A DNA stretch of 64,000 nt, from NCBI RefSeq assembly GCF_014385105.1, contig NZ_JACRTE010000001.1, forward strand, positions 124,001-188,000, given 5' to 3'. Source of the stretch: Qingrenia yutianensis. Its GTDB lineage: Bacteria; Bacillota; Clostridia; UMGS1810. Numbering within the stretch: the stretch's first letter is position 1; each line of letters begins with the position of its first letter. The position numbers were made by a program, and so were the translations under genes. This document shows positions 8,518 to 17,100 of the stretch, in pieces. Below the pieces are notes generated by a model. That model was given only the letters and a program-made list of their open reading frames with translations, was not told the origin of the DNA and did not search any database.

Positions 8518-9098
8518 AAAAAATTATTCTGGCGTCAAATTCGCCGAGAAGAAAAGAAATTTTGGAAAACCTCAATATAAAATTTGATATTTTGTCACCC
8601 GATGCGGACGAGAACAGTGTTGACAAAACGCTTCCGCCCGAGCTTTACGTTGAAAATCTTGCAAGCTTAAAGGCCTTTGCGGCGGCAAAAGAGACGGTTT
8701 TGGAAAAAATCATAATCGGCGCGGACACCGTTGTTGCGCTTGATGATAAAATTCTTTTAAAACCGAAAGATGATGACGACGCGTTTAATATGCTCAAAAG
8801 TCTTTCGGGCAGAGCGCATTCGGTTTATACGGGAATTTGTGTTGTAAATTCGCACACCGCAAAATCGTGCATTGCATACGAAAAAACCGATGTTTATTTC
8901 AGAAATCTCGATGATGACGAAATTACGCGCTACATTCAAACGGGAGAAAGCGCGGACAAGGCAGGTGCGTACGGAATACAGGGACTCGGCAGTCTTTTTA
9001 TCGAAAAAATCAACGGCGACTATTTCAATGTTGTGGGACTTCCCGTGTGCAAATTGGCAAAAATTTTAAAAGACGAATTTTGCACGCCTGTTTTGTAA
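8514..9098 (+). CDS. maf: Maf-like nucleoside triphosphate pyrophosphatase
   Basis: Maf proteins hydrolyse non-canonical or modified nucleotides (dTTP/UTP class) to monophosphates and slow septation when overproduced. The 194-residue protein has the Maf start IILASNSPRRKEIL, the IIGADTVV motif and GRAHSVYTG, with the conserved SADKAGAYGIQG near residues 148-159. It overlaps the upstream gene by ATGA and precedes mreB by 47 bases, the classic maf-mreB order. Confidence 0.95.
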   Translation: MKKIILASNSPRRKEILENLNIKFDILSPDADENSVDKTLPPELYVENLASLKAFAAAKETVLEKIIIGADTVVALDDKILLKPKDDDDAFNMLKSLSGRAHSVYTGICVVNSHTAKSCIAYEKTDVYFRNLDDDEITRYIQTGESADKAGAYGIQGLGSLFIEKINGDYFNVVGLPVCKLAKILKDEFCTPVL

Positions 9099-9145
9099 AA
9101 GATATACTGTAAATTCAATTTTAAGCAGAAAGAAAGGCTGAAAAT

Positions 9146-10156
9146 ATGAAAAACGATATTGGTGTGGATATTGGCACTGCAAATACGCTTATTTATATGA
9201 AATCAAAAGGAATTGTGGTGAACGAACCGTCGGTTGTGGCGCTTGACAAAGAATACAAAAGCGTTCTTGCGGTCGGAACGGAGGCAAAAGAAATGCTCGG
9301 AAAAACTCCGTCTGCAATTTTGTCGGTTTGCCCCATAAGAGAGGGTGTTATCGCGGAATTTGACACGGCGCAGTCTATGCTCAAAAGTTTTGTGCGGAAA
9401 GCTTTTTCAAAGAAAGCATTCGTCAAATCGCGCGTTGTTGCGTGCGTTCCGATAAACGTTACCGCGGTGGAAAAACAGGTTATAAAAGACGCGCTTATAA
9501 ATTCGGGCGCACGCGAGGTTTTTGTTGTTGAAAAGCCTATGGCGGCGGCAATCGGCGCAAATCTTCCCGTTTCCGAGCCTATTGCAAGTATGATTGTGGA
9601 CATCGGCTGCGGAACGACCGAAATCGCGGTTATTTCGCTCGGCGGGATTGTATGCGGAAAAACGGTGAAAACCGCGGGCGGAAGTTTTGACCGCGCGGTT
9701 GAAAAGTATATAAAACGTGCGCACGCACTGCTTATCGGCGAGCAGACGGCGGAGAAAATCAAAATCGAGCTTGGCTCGGCATTTGACGTAAACGACGGAG
9801 AAACGCTTGAAGTGAGCGGTTCGGACTATATGACGGGACTCCCGAAAAACGCGGTCATCACGGCGGAGGAAATCCGCGGTGCCTTAAAAGACAGCCTTAT
9901 GGGAATAATCGAGGCGATTAAGGACGTTTTGGAGGACACGCCGCCCGAACTTTCGGCGGACATTATCGAGCGCGGAATAACGCTCACAGGCGGAGGCGCG
10001 CTTTTAAGGGGAATTGACAGTCTTATAAAAAAGGAAGTCGGTATGCCCGTTTATATAGCGGACGAGCCGAAAGAGTGCACGGCGAACGGCACGGGCATTA
10101 TTTTGGACGACATTGACCTTATAAGAAAGGACAGCTTGTATCTTTCGGCAAAATAG
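9146..10156 (+). CDS. mreB: Rod-shape actin homologue MreB
   Basis: MreB filaments guide peptidoglycan elongation under the membrane. The 336-residue protein has the phosphate-1 motif DIGTANTLIY at residues 5-14, the phosphate-2 region DIGCGTTEIAVISLGGIV (most MreB proteins have DIGGGT), and the adenosine motif LTGGGALLRG. An AGAAAGG site lies before ATG 9146. It is followed by mreC, mreD and PBP2. It could be an Mbl-type paralogue; the mreCD context favours MreB. Confidence 0.95.
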   Translation: MKNDIGVDIGTANTLIYMKSKGIVVNEPSVVALDKEYKSVLAVGTEAKEMLGKTPSAILSVCPIREGVIAEFDTAQSMLKSFVRKAFSKKAFVKSRVVACVPINVTAVEKQVIKDALINSGAREVFVVEKPMAAAIGANLPVSEPIASMIVDIGCGTTEIAVISLGGIVCGKTVKTAGGSFDRAVEKYIKRAHALLIGEQTAEKIKIELGSAFDVNDGETLEVSGSDYMTGLPKNAVITAEEIRGALKDSLMGIIEAIKDVLEDTPPELSADIIERGITLTGGGALLRGIDSLIKKEVGMPVYIADEPKECTANGTGIILDDIDLIRKDSLYLSAK

Positions 10157-10177
10157 CATAAATTTACGGAGAAGAAT

Positions 10178-10999
10178 ATGTCATTTTTTAAAAACAAAAC
10201 AAAGGTACTGATTTTAATACTGACAATAATTTTAGCGGCGCTTATGGCAGTTTCCACGCTTCCCTCCAAAAATGCGGGGTTTATTTCCAATGCGTTCGGC
10301 TATGTTATAACACCCGTGCAAAACGCTCTTGAAAGGGTTATCGACGCGACCGAAGGGTTTTTTAAGTATTTTATCGATATGAAAAATTTGGAGCGCAAAA
10401 ACGGCGATTTGAAAGAGGAAATCTCGGCGCTGAACTCGTCGCTCCGCGAGATGACTGACCTTAAAAACGAAAACGAACAGCTCCGCAGTCTTTTGGGATT
10501 AAAGCAGAGAAATTCGGATAAACAGTATATCGCCGCGGAGGTGTCGGCACGCAATTTCAACAACTGGTACTGCGTGCTTACGCTTGACAAAGGCACCGAC
10601 GACGGCGTTGCGGTAAACGACGTTGTGCTGACAAACGACGGCGTTGTGGGATATGTTTACGAAATCGGCACAAACTGGGCAAAGGTTACGGGAATAATCG
10701 ACTCTACCTCGTCCGCCGCGGCTATTGCAAAGCGTACTGGCGACAAATCGGTTGTCGAGGGCGATATTAACCTTATGCAGAACGGACAGTGCAAAATGCC
10801 GTATATCCCGAAAGAATCGGGAATTTTGCAGGGCGACGAAGTTTATACGTCGGGCGGCGGCGGTGTTTATCCGGAGGGGTTATACATCGGCACGGTTGAG
10901 GAAATCGTAAATTCCGCGGACGGAATGTCGAAAGAAGCGGTTATAAAAACCGGCGCGTCGCCGTATGACGTTAAATGTGTATTTATTCTTAAAAGATAA
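10178..10999 (+). CDS. mreC: Rod-shape-determining protein MreC
   Basis: MreC is the periplasmic/extracytoplasmic scaffold that links MreB to penicillin-binding proteins. The 273-residue protein has a single N-terminal membrane helix (about residues 9-26), a coiled coil (about 65-108, KNLERKNGDLKEEISALNSSLREM...), and a beta-barrel domain containing LTNDGVVGYVYEIGTNWAKV and SGGGGVYPEGLYIGTV. It lies 21 bases after mreB with GGAG before the ATG. Confidence 0.93.
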   Translation: MSFFKNKTKVLILILTIILAALMAVSTLPSKNAGFISNAFGYVITPVQNALERVIDATEGFFKYFIDMKNLERKNGDLKEEISALNSSLREMTDLKNENEQLRSLLGLKQRNSDKQYIAAEVSARNFNNWYCVLTLDKGTDDGVAVNDVVLTNDGVVGYVYEIGTNWAKVTGIIDSTSSAAAIAKRTGDKSVVEGDINLMQNGQCKMPYIPKESGILQGDEVYTSGGGGVYPEGLYIGTVEEIVNSADGMSKEAVIKTGASPYDVKCVFILKR

Positions 11000-11017
11000 T
11001 TTTGCGGGGTAGGGTAA

Positions 11018-11527
11018 TTGAAAAATTTTAAGGAATATTTGTGGATTTTAATACTTTTTCTCTTGCAGACGACACTGTGCGCGCGGTACAAAATTTTCGG
11101 CGTTGTGCCTAATCTTGTGCTTGTGTTTGCAGTGAGCGCGTTTGCGGTAAATTCTATTCCGCGCTCGGCATTTCTGGCGGTTTTTGCAGGTCTTATGCTG
11201 GACTGGTCGGCGGGCAGAGCGGGGGTAAACGCGCTGCTGCTTCTCTATCTTTCATTGCTCGTTTCATATGCCTCAGAAAAGTTTTTCTATAAACGGCTTG
11301 TTTACATAGTAATCCTGACGTTTGCGGCGGATATTTTATACAGTGTGTTTTATCTTGCACTTAATTTTTATATCTGGGGTGTTTTTGTAAACTTTCAGTC
11401 GTTTATGCGCGTAATCATTCAGGCATCTGTTGACACGGTTCTGTCGGTAATTTGCTATTTTGCGTATGTAAAATACAAAAACCGAGAAAACATAAAACTT
11501 TCATTTAAAAAGGACGTGATTTTTTGA
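11018..11527 (+). CDS. mreD: Rod-shape-determining protein MreD
   Basis: This 169-residue integral membrane protein has about five helices and lies between mreC and PBP2, the fixed place of MreD in the elongasome. The start is a TTG at 11018 (LKNFKEYLW...), chosen because GGGGTAGGG lies just before it and no ATG occurs until MLDWSAG in the middle of the protein. The stop TGA overlaps the TTG start of PBP2, giving tight coupling. Sequence conservation in MreD is low, so the name rests mainly on position and topology. Confidence 0.85.
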   Translation: MKNFKEYLWILILFLLQTTLCARYKIFGVVPNLVLVFAVSAFAVNSIPRSAFLAVFAGLMLDWSAGRAGVNALLLLYLSLLVSYASEKFFYKRLVYIVILTFAADILYSVFYLALNFYIWGVFVNFQSFMRVIIQASVDTVLSVICYFAYVKYKNRENIKLSFKKDVIF

Positions 11528-13482
11528 ACGAAAAGCTTTATAACAAACATTTTATAGTTATCACCGTCTTTTTTGTTTTGTTTTTTCTCATACTCACAAG
11601 ACTTGTAAATCTTCAGGTTATAAACGGAAAAACGTATTATGAAAAAGCGCAGAACAGACTTTTAAATTCGCAGTCGGTTCCTGCACCGCGCGGTGAAATT
11701 ACCGACCGCTACGGCAGAGCTTTTGTAACGAATGAAACGGGTTTTTCGGTGGAAATCACAAAAAATGCGTCAACCGACGACAATATGCTAAATCAAACGG
11801 TTTTAAACGTTATAAACGTGCTCAACGACCATAACGAAAAATATACCGATAATTTACCGATTACCTATGCGCCGTACGAATACAAGGAAAGTGAAGGAAT
11901 TGAGAAATTTTCCGTTGACGAAAAGACTGGACAAAGCGTCACGGCAGAGGAAAAAATGCGTATTTTGTGCAATAAATACGGCATAAACGAAAACTACAGC
12001 GAAAATGAAAAACGTGTTCTTGCAGGCGTACGCTGCGAAATGGAAACGCGAAATTTCAGTTCGGTCACACCGTTTACTCTTGCTCCTAACGTGTCGCTCG
12101 GCACGGTTACAGTGCTGAAAGAACAAAAACTTTCGTTTCCGAACGTCAGCATTGTGACGCGCCCTGTGCGAAAATACCCGAACGACGGGCTTGCGTCGCA
12201 CATTCTCGGCAGGGTAGGCATTATTTATAAAGAAGAATTTGAGGCGATGAAGGACGAAAATTATTCTATGAACGCCATCATCGGCAAAGACGGTATGGAA
12301 AAATACCTCGAACGCTATATCCGCGGAAAAGACGGAAAAAAAGTTGTGGAGCAGGCAGTGAACAATTCGTCGTTTGAAAGCGAAAACATTTCGCCCGTTC
12401 CGGGAAATAACGCCGCGCTTACCATTGATATGGATTTACAGCGCGTTGCACAGCAGTCGCTCGCCGAGGTTGTTTCAAGCATAGATTCCGCGTCGGGCGG
12501 AAGTGTTGTTGCGATAGATGTAAACAGCGGTGAACTTTTGGCAGTTGCAAGCTATCCTACATATTCGCTCGAAAGCTTTGACCGCGATTATGACGCTTTG
12601 TCGAAAAATCCGCGAAAGCCAATGTTTAACCGCGCAATCGGCGGTGTGTACGAGCCGGGTTCAACGTTTAAAATGCTCACGTCGGTTGCGGCTCTGGAGG
12701 GCGGATACATCACACCGCAGACGAAAATCACCGACAACGGCGTGTTTGAGCTTGCAAACCAGCAATTCAACTGCTGGATTTGGACGAGCCAGCACGCGAC
12801 GCACGGAAGTATAAACGTGTCGGAGGCACTGCGCGATTCGTGCAACTATTTCTACTATACCGTCGGCAACAAAATGGGTATTGACGAAATTTTAAAATGG
12901 GGCAAAAAATTCGGAATTGCCGAGCTTACGGGCATTGAAGTGTCGGGCGAGGCGAGGGGAAATTTAGCGTCGCCGGAGTATAAACAGGACGTGTTTAAAA
13001 CGCCGTGGTACCCGGGTGACACCGTACAGTGCGCAATCGGACAGTCGTTCAACCTTTTTACACCGCTCGAACTTGCAAGCTATACCGCGACAATCGCGAA
13101 CGGCGGAACAAGATACCGCGCACATCTTCTTAAGAATGTGAAAAACTATAAAACGGGCGAAACGGTGTTCGAGCCCGAAAAAGAGGTTCTCGGCACGGTT
13201 GAAATGAGCAAAAGCACCTATGACGCGGTGACAAAGGGTATGCGCCTTGTTGCGTCGGAGGGCACGGCAAAGACGTATTTTGAAGATTTCGGCGTCGAAG
13301 TTTGCTGTAAAACGGGTTCCGCACAGGTCGGCACCAAGAATGCAAACGGTGTGTTTGTTTGCTATGCGCCGTACAAAAATCCCGAAATCGCGGTTGCTGT
13401 GGTAATTGAGGCGGCAGGTTCGGGAAGCAGCACAATTCCGGTTGCAAAAAATATTTTGAAAGAATATTTCAATATTGAGTAA
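11524..13482 (+). CDS. mrdA: Penicillin-binding protein 2 (elongasome transpeptidase)
   Basis: This class B PBP crosslinks peptidoglycan during cell elongation. The 652-residue protein has one N-terminal membrane anchor (about residues 9-30), a PBP dimer domain (RGEITDRYGR at about 56), and a transpeptidase domain with S380-TFK, S439-CN and K596-TG motifs, all intact. It starts at TTG 11524, overlapping the mreD stop. A polar segment at about 95-180 in the pedestal region is variable. The usual RodA partner is not in this operon. Confidence 0.95.
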   Translation: MNEKLYNKHFIVITVFFVLFFLILTRLVNLQVINGKTYYEKAQNRLLNSQSVPAPRGEITDRYGRAFVTNETGFSVEITKNASTDDNMLNQTVLNVINVLNDHNEKYTDNLPITYAPYEYKESEGIEKFSVDEKTGQSVTAEEKMRILCNKYGINENYSENEKRVLAGVRCEMETRNFSSVTPFTLAPNVSLGTVTVLKEQKLSFPNVSIVTRPVRKYPNDGLASHILGRVGIIYKEEFEAMKDENYSMNAIIGKDGMEKYLERYIRGKDGKKVVEQAVNNSSFESENISPVPGNNAALTIDMDLQRVAQQSLAEVVSSIDSASGGSVVAIDVNSGELLAVASYPTYSLESFDRDYDALSKNPRKPMFNRAIGGVYEPGSTFKMLTSVAALEGGYITPQTKITDNGVFELANQQFNCWIWTSQHATHGSINVSEALRDSCNYFYYTVGNKMGIDEILKWGKKFGIAELTGIEVSGEARGNLASPEYKQDVFKTPWYPGDTVQCAIGQSFNLFTPLELASYTATIANGGTRYRAHLLKNVKNYKTGETVFEPEKEVLGTVEMSKSTYDAVTKGMRLVASEGTAKTYFEDFGVEVCCKTGSAQVGTKNANGVFVCYAPYKNPEIAVAVVIEAAGSGSSTIPVAKNILKEYFNIE

Positions 13483-13489
13483 ATTTTTG

Positions 13490-13518
13490 TAGACAATTTA
13501 AAAATTATGTGATAAAAT
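13490..13518 (+). promoter_or_regulatory. Candidate internal promoter for minD-mgsA-LUD
   Basis: TAGACA (13490-13495), 17-nt spacer, TAAAAT (13513-13518), just after the PBP2 stop and 29 bases before minD. It may raise expression of the last three genes independently of the mre genes. Confidence 0.5.
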
Positions 13519-13546
13519 TAGTATGTTGGACTGCGGAGGTGAAAAA

Positions 13547-14317
13547 ATGGGCGAAGTTTACGTTATAACATCAGGCAAAGGCGGTGTCGGAAAGACGACC
13601 GCGGCGGCGAATATCGGCATCGGTTTGTCGCTTGAGGGCAAGTCGGTTATTTTGATAGACACCGATATAGGACTTCGCAACCTCGATATAGCGGTCGGAC
13701 TGGAAAACGAAATAGTTTACGACCTTGTTGACGTTGTAAACGGCGACTGCGAGCTGAAACAGGCAGTTGTCGTCAACCGAAACCAAAAAGGTCTTGCGGT
13801 GCTTCCGGCGGCGCAGACGAAAAATCAGCAGGCGGTTACGGGCGAGCAGATGAAAAAACTCTGCAGTGAGCTTAAAAATATTTTCGATTATGTTATAATC
13901 GACTGCCCGGCAGGCGTGGACTACGGCTTTGAAACGGCAATCTGCGCGGCGGATAAGGCAATCGTGGTAACAACGCCCGATTTGTCGTCAATGCGCGACG
14001 CGGACAAGGCAATCGAGCGTCTTTATGAAATGCAGATTGAGGACGTAAAGCTTATTATAAACAAAATTTATCCCAAGCTTATGGGTGTTCAGCTTCCGTA
14101 TGCCGACGAGGTTTTGGAATATCTCCGCATAAACCTTCTGGGCATAATTCCTGAAGATATTAAGCTTGTCATAGCGTCAAACGCGTCAAAGGCGGTTGTC
14201 ACCGACGAAAAATCGCTTTCGGGCGAGGCATTCCGAAACATTGTAAAACGTATTCAAGGGCAATATGTCCCAATTATAGATTTTGACTGCAAAAGAAAAA
14301 TAAAAAGATTTTTATAA
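13547..14317 (+). CDS. minD: Septum-site-determining ATPase MinD
   Basis: MinD is a ParA-type ATPase that recruits the division inhibitor MinC to the membrane. The 256-residue protein begins MGEVYVITSGKGGVGKTT with the deviant Walker A lysine, then DTDIGLRNLD and DCPAGVDYGFE switch motifs. The last residues (CKRKIKRFL) form a short basic amphipathic helix, the membrane-targeting sequence. ATG 13547 follows GGAGGTG; the upstream ATG at 13523 overlaps the promoter region and is rejected. No minC or minE lies next to it. Confidence 0.95.
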   Translation: MGEVYVITSGKGGVGKTTAAANIGIGLSLEGKSVILIDTDIGLRNLDIAVGLENEIVYDLVDVVNGDCELKQAVVVNRNQKGLAVLPAAQTKNQQAVTGEQMKKLCSELKNIFDYVIIDCPAGVDYGFETAICAADKAIVVTTPDLSSMRDADKAIERLYEMQIEDVKLIINKIYPKLMGVQLPYADEVLEYLRINLLGIIPEDIKLVIASNASKAVVTDEKSLSGEAFRNIVKRIQGQYVPIIDFDCKRKIKRFL

Positions 14318-14332
14318 AAGGGGTTTGGTTAA

Positions 14333-14749
14333 ATGAATATCGCACTTATCGCACACGACAAGAAAAAAGAATTGATGGTTCAGTTTTGCATAGCATATAA
14401 AGGTATTTTGGCACATCACAACCTTGTTGCAACGGGCACAACAGGTTCGCTCATCATCGACGCAACAGGTCTTAACGTACATAGGTTTTTGTCGGGTCCG
14501 CAGGGCGGTGACCAGCAAATCGGCGCGAGAATCGCATACAACGAAATTGACCTTGTGCTGTTTTTCCGCGATCCTCTCACCGCACAGCCTCACGAGCCTG
14601 ATGTAAATGCGCTTCTGCGACTTTGCGATGTTCATAACATTCCGCTTGCGACAAACGTTGCGACGGCGGAGGTGCTTGTACGCGGAATGGAGCGAGGCGA
14701 CCTTGAATGGCGCGATATTGTAAATCCGAAAAGCAACAGAAACATATAA
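14333..14749 (+). CDS. mgsA: Methylglyoxal synthase
   Basis: The enzyme converts dihydroxyacetone phosphate to methylglyoxal plus phosphate, a bypass of lower glycolysis when sugar phosphate accumulates. The 138-residue protein starts MNIALIAHDKKKELM and has the family signatures ATGTTGS (phosphate site), GPQGGDQQIGA and FFRDPLTAQPHEPDV with the catalytic Asp region. The start follows AAAGGGG. It lies 15 bases after minD. Its company with cell-shape genes is common in Firmicutes. Confidence 0.95.
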   Translation: MNIALIAHDKKKELMVQFCIAYKGILAHHNLVATGTTGSLIIDATGLNVHRFLSGPQGGDQQIGARIAYNEIDLVLFFRDPLTAQPHEPDVNALLRLCDVHNIPLATNVATAEVLVRGMERGDLEWRDIVNPKSNRNI

Positions 14750-14767
14750 ATATTTTGGGGTGATTTT

Positions 14768-15418
14768 ATGAAAGACATTGTAAAAGAAACCATTGAAAAC
14801 CTTAAGAAAAACAATATGGACGCGTATTATGCCGAGAAAAAAGAGGACGTTTTGCCTATCGTGAAAAGCCTTCTTAAAAACGGCGAAACAATCACGAGCG
14901 GAGGCTCGGTGACTCTTAAAGAATGCGGTGTTTTGGAGTTTGTGAAAAACGGCGATTATAATTTTCTCGATCGCTACAAAGACGGTCTGACGCCCGAAGA
15001 ACGCGAGAAAATCTACCGCGATGCATTTTTTGCGGACACATATTTTATGAGCAGTAATGCTATCATCAAAGACGGCGTTTTGTATAACGTCGACGGCAAC
15101 GCAAACAGGGTCGCAGCGCTTATGTACGGTCCGAAATCGGTTGTAATTGTAGCCGGAGAAAATAAAATTGTGAATAACTTTGACGAGGCGGTAAAGCGCG
15201 TTAAAGAAATTGCCGCACCGCTCAATACAAAAAGGCTCAACTGTGCGACATACTGCAAGGAAACGGGCAAATGCGTAAAAGCCGGCGCCGGTGCGGATGA
15301 ACCGTATGCAGGCTGTTCAAGCGACGGCAGAATTTGCGCAAACTATGTTATAAGCGCATATCAGAAACACCCGGGCAGAATTAAGGTAATCATCGTCGGC
15401 GAAAACCTCGGATATTAA
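14768..15418 (+). CDS. LUD-domain protein (LutC/DUF162 family)
   Basis: This 216-residue protein matches the LUD fold (Pfam DUF162) of LutB/LutC lactate-utilisation proteins: ETITSGGSVTLKECGVLEF and KSVVIVAGENKIVNNFDEAVKRVKEIAAP. It also carries cysteines near the C-terminus (CATYCKETGKC, GCSSDGRICANY) that suggest metal or cluster binding. It stands without lutA or lutB, so lactate use is not implied; stand-alone LUD proteins are widespread and uncharacterised. It is the last gene of the 5.2-15.4 kb operon. Confidence 0.85.
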   Translation: MKDIVKETIENLKKNNMDAYYAEKKEDVLPIVKSLLKNGETITSGGSVTLKECGVLEFVKNGDYNFLDRYKDGLTPEEREKIYRDAFFADTYFMSSNAIIKDGVLYNVDGNANRVAALMYGPKSVVIVAGENKIVNNFDEAVKRVKEIAAPLNTKRLNCATYCKETGKCVKAGAGADEPYAGCSSDGRICANYVISAYQKHPGRIKVIIVGENLGY

Positions 15419-15426
15419 GACAAAAC

Positions 15427-15461
15427 AAAAAGCAGACATTTTAACAAATGCCTGCTTTTTT
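15427..15461. terminator. Bidirectional intrinsic terminator
   Basis: AAAAAGCAG (15427-15435) pairs with CTGCTTTTT (15452-15460), with CATTT/AAATG inside the stem. It closes the rightward mre-min operon and, in the other direction, spoVG. Confidence 0.85.
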
Positions 15462-15475
15462 AATATGTAAGGGGA

Positions 15476-15739
15476 TTATTCCTCTGCTTCAGCGTTGTTA
15501 TACGCTTCAATAACGGCGTCCTCAATAAGTTTTCTCGTTTCAATATTGATAGGATGAGCAACATCTTTAAAAGTGCCGTCCTTTAATCTTTTGTTAGGCA
15601 TTGCAACAAAAACTTTGCCGTTGTTTTCAATAACCTTAACGTCGTGAATTGCAAAGCAATCGTCAATGGTGATTGATGCGATTGCACGCATTTTACCCTC
15701 CGTGGCGAATTTTTTGATTTTAATACTTGTAATGTTCAT
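15476..15739 (-). CDS. spoVG: Stage V sporulation protein G / RNA-binding regulator SpoVG
   Basis: SpoVG is a small nucleic-acid-binding regulator first known from sporulation and septation, found in sporeformers and non-sporeformers. The 87-residue protein has the family sequence MNITSIKIKKF..GKMRAIASITIDDCFAIHDVKVI and FVAMPNKRLKDGTFKDVAHPI. ATG 15739 follows AAGGAG with a 10-nt spacing. It has its own strong promoter at 15779-15807 and shares the terminator at 15427-15461. Confidence 0.95.
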   Translation of the reverse strand: MNITSIKIKKFATEGKMRAIASITIDDCFAIHDVKVIENNGKVFVAMPNKRLKDGTFKDVAHPINIETRKLIEDAVIEAYNNAEAEE

Positions 15740-15778
15740 AACACCCGTTCTCCTTTGCAGTTAAATATGTATATTGGA

Positions 15779-15807
15779 ATTATATCCCAAATTGTTAAAA
15801 ATGTCAA
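15779..15807 (-). promoter_or_regulatory. SigA promoter of spoVG
   Basis: On the minus strand TTGACA (15807-15802), 17-nt spacer, TATAAT (15784-15779): a perfect consensus, placed 40 bases before spoVG. Confidence 0.85.
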
Positions 15808-15951
15808 TATTTTATCGAGTTTTGCAAAGAAATTTGTGGATATTATACATAATGCCGACCGTGCTTTTAGCAGATATGCCATAACACATTAAGGTATGTT
15901 ATTTGTATTAAAAAAGTATTTCTGATAAAATTTAAAGTTATGCAACAAAAA

Positions 15952-15979
15952 GCCGGAACAAAGTTTCCTTTGTTCCGGC
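15952..15979 (-). terminator. Terminator of tRNA-Thr
   Basis: A perfect 12-bp stem (GCCGGAACAAAG with its complement, 4-nt loop) starts one base after the tRNA 3' end and is followed on the minus strand by TTTTTGTT. Confidence 0.9.
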
Positions 15980-15980
15980 G

Positions 15981-16055
15981 TGGAGCTACTGGTCAGAATC
16001 GAACTGACAACCTGCTCATTACGAATGAGCTGCTCTGCCATTGAGCCACAGTAGC
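15981..16055 (-). tRNA. tRNA-Thr (anticodon CGU)
   Basis: The minus strand folds into a complete cloverleaf of 75 nt: acceptor GCTACTG/CAGTAGC, D stem GCTC/GAGC, anticodon stem GCTCA/TGAGC with loop TTCGTAA (anticodon CGT, reads ACG), variable AGGTT, T stem GTCAG/CTGAC with TTCGATT loop, discriminator T and encoded CCA. It has its own promoter (16080-16108) and terminator (15952-15979). Confidence 0.95.
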
Positions 16056-16079
16056 AAAGTTTTATCGGCAACATCAAGT

Positions 16080-16108
16080 ATTTTAACATAAATCTCACCG
16101 CAAGTCAA
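16080..16108 (-). promoter_or_regulatory. Promoter of tRNA-Thr
   Basis: Minus-strand TTGACT (16108-16103), 17-nt spacer, TAAAAT (16085-16080), 25 bases before the tRNA 5' end. Confidence 0.8.
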
Positions 16109-16167
16109 CATATTTATGAAAAAAATTGAATATTATTTCAAAAATTTTCATTAAATTATTAAATATA

Positions 16168-16196
16168 TTGACTTTTTTGCGCCAAAGGGGTAAAAT
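16168..16196 (+). promoter_or_regulatory. Promoter of the permease gene at 16221
   Basis: TTGACT (16168-16173), 17-nt spacer, TAAAAT (16191-16196). The short leader contains the GGGAGG ribosome site for the TTG start. Confidence 0.75.
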
Positions 16197-16220
16197 TACT
16201 ATAAATGGGAGGACTGAATT

Positions 16221-17063
16221 TTGGAAATTGTAAAAGATGTTTTGCTCGATTCGTTAAAAATACTGCCGCTTTTGTTTGTTGTTTACGCGGTTATAGAATT
16301 TTTGGAGCACAAAAACAACAATTCGTCATATCATATTCTTATGAAACAAAAAAAGCTGGGGCCGTTTCTCGGGGCGGTTTTCGGCTGTATTCCGCAGTGT
16401 GGTTTCAGCGTCATTGCGTCCGATCTGTATTCGCGCAGGGCGATCACTGTCGGCACGCTTTTGGCGGTGTTTTTGTCAACGTCGGACGAGGCTGTGCCCA
16501 TTCTTATCACAAACCCGTCGTTTTTTCCCGATGCGCTTAAAATTTTGGGAATAAAGCTTATAATCGCATCGTTTTTCGGATATATAGCGGATTTCATCAT
16601 AAAAACCGAAACGGGACACGAGTGCGAAAAAAAGGAAAGGCACACGCATTTTCACGGTAACTGCGAGCCGTGCGACCACGGAATTTTGCAGTCTGCGCTC
16701 ATTCACTCGGTGAAAATTTTTGTTTTTATATTTTTGGTGTCGCTCGCGCTTGAGTTTGTTATGGAAAACGCGGTCGGCGACAATGTTTTTGACTTTTTTG
16801 GCACGCACACAGTTCTCCAGCCGTTTTTGACCGCGCTGGTTGGGCTTATTCCGAACTGTGCCGCGTCGGTTATTCTTACGCAGTGCTTTATCGCCGGCAA
16901 AATCACACTCGGTGCGCTTATCGGCGGACTCTGCACGGGCGCCGGAGTGGGACTTGTGGTGCTTTTTAAATTTAACAAAAACACCGCGCAAAACTTTTTG
17001 ATTTTAATTTCTTTGTATTTATGCGGTGTGTTTTCGGGCATAATATTGCAAATGATTTTATAA
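16221..17063 (+). CDS. Putative heavy-metal exporter permease (ArsP_2-like)
   Basis: This 280-residue membrane protein has about eight to ten helices arranged in two similar halves, each with an N-P/P-Q-C segment (GCIPQCGFSV at about 54-63 and GLIPNCAASV near 217), matching the putative 10TM heavy-metal exporter family (ArsP_2, PF11449). The loop between halves is rich in metal ligands: HECEKKERHTHFHGNCEPCDH (about 134-154). The start is TTG 16221, with GGAGG eight bases upstream and no closer ATG. The metal transported is not known; manganese or arsenic-type substrates have been proposed for the family. Confidence 0.72.
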   Translation: MEIVKDVLLDSLKILPLLFVVYAVIEFLEHKNNNSSYHILMKQKKLGPFLGAVFGCIPQCGFSVIASDLYSRRAITVGTLLAVFLSTSDEAVPILITNPSFFPDALKILGIKLIIASFFGYIADFIIKTETGHECEKKERHTHFHGNCEPCDHGILQSALIHSVKIFVFIFLVSLALEFVMENAVGDNVFDFFGTHTVLQPFLTALVGLIPNCAASVILTQCFIAGKITLGALIGGLCTGAGVGLVVLFKFNKNTAQNFLILISLYLCGVFSGIILQMIL

Positions 17064-17100
17064 ATTTTTGGGAATGTTATTTATGAAAGGCGGAATTTAT

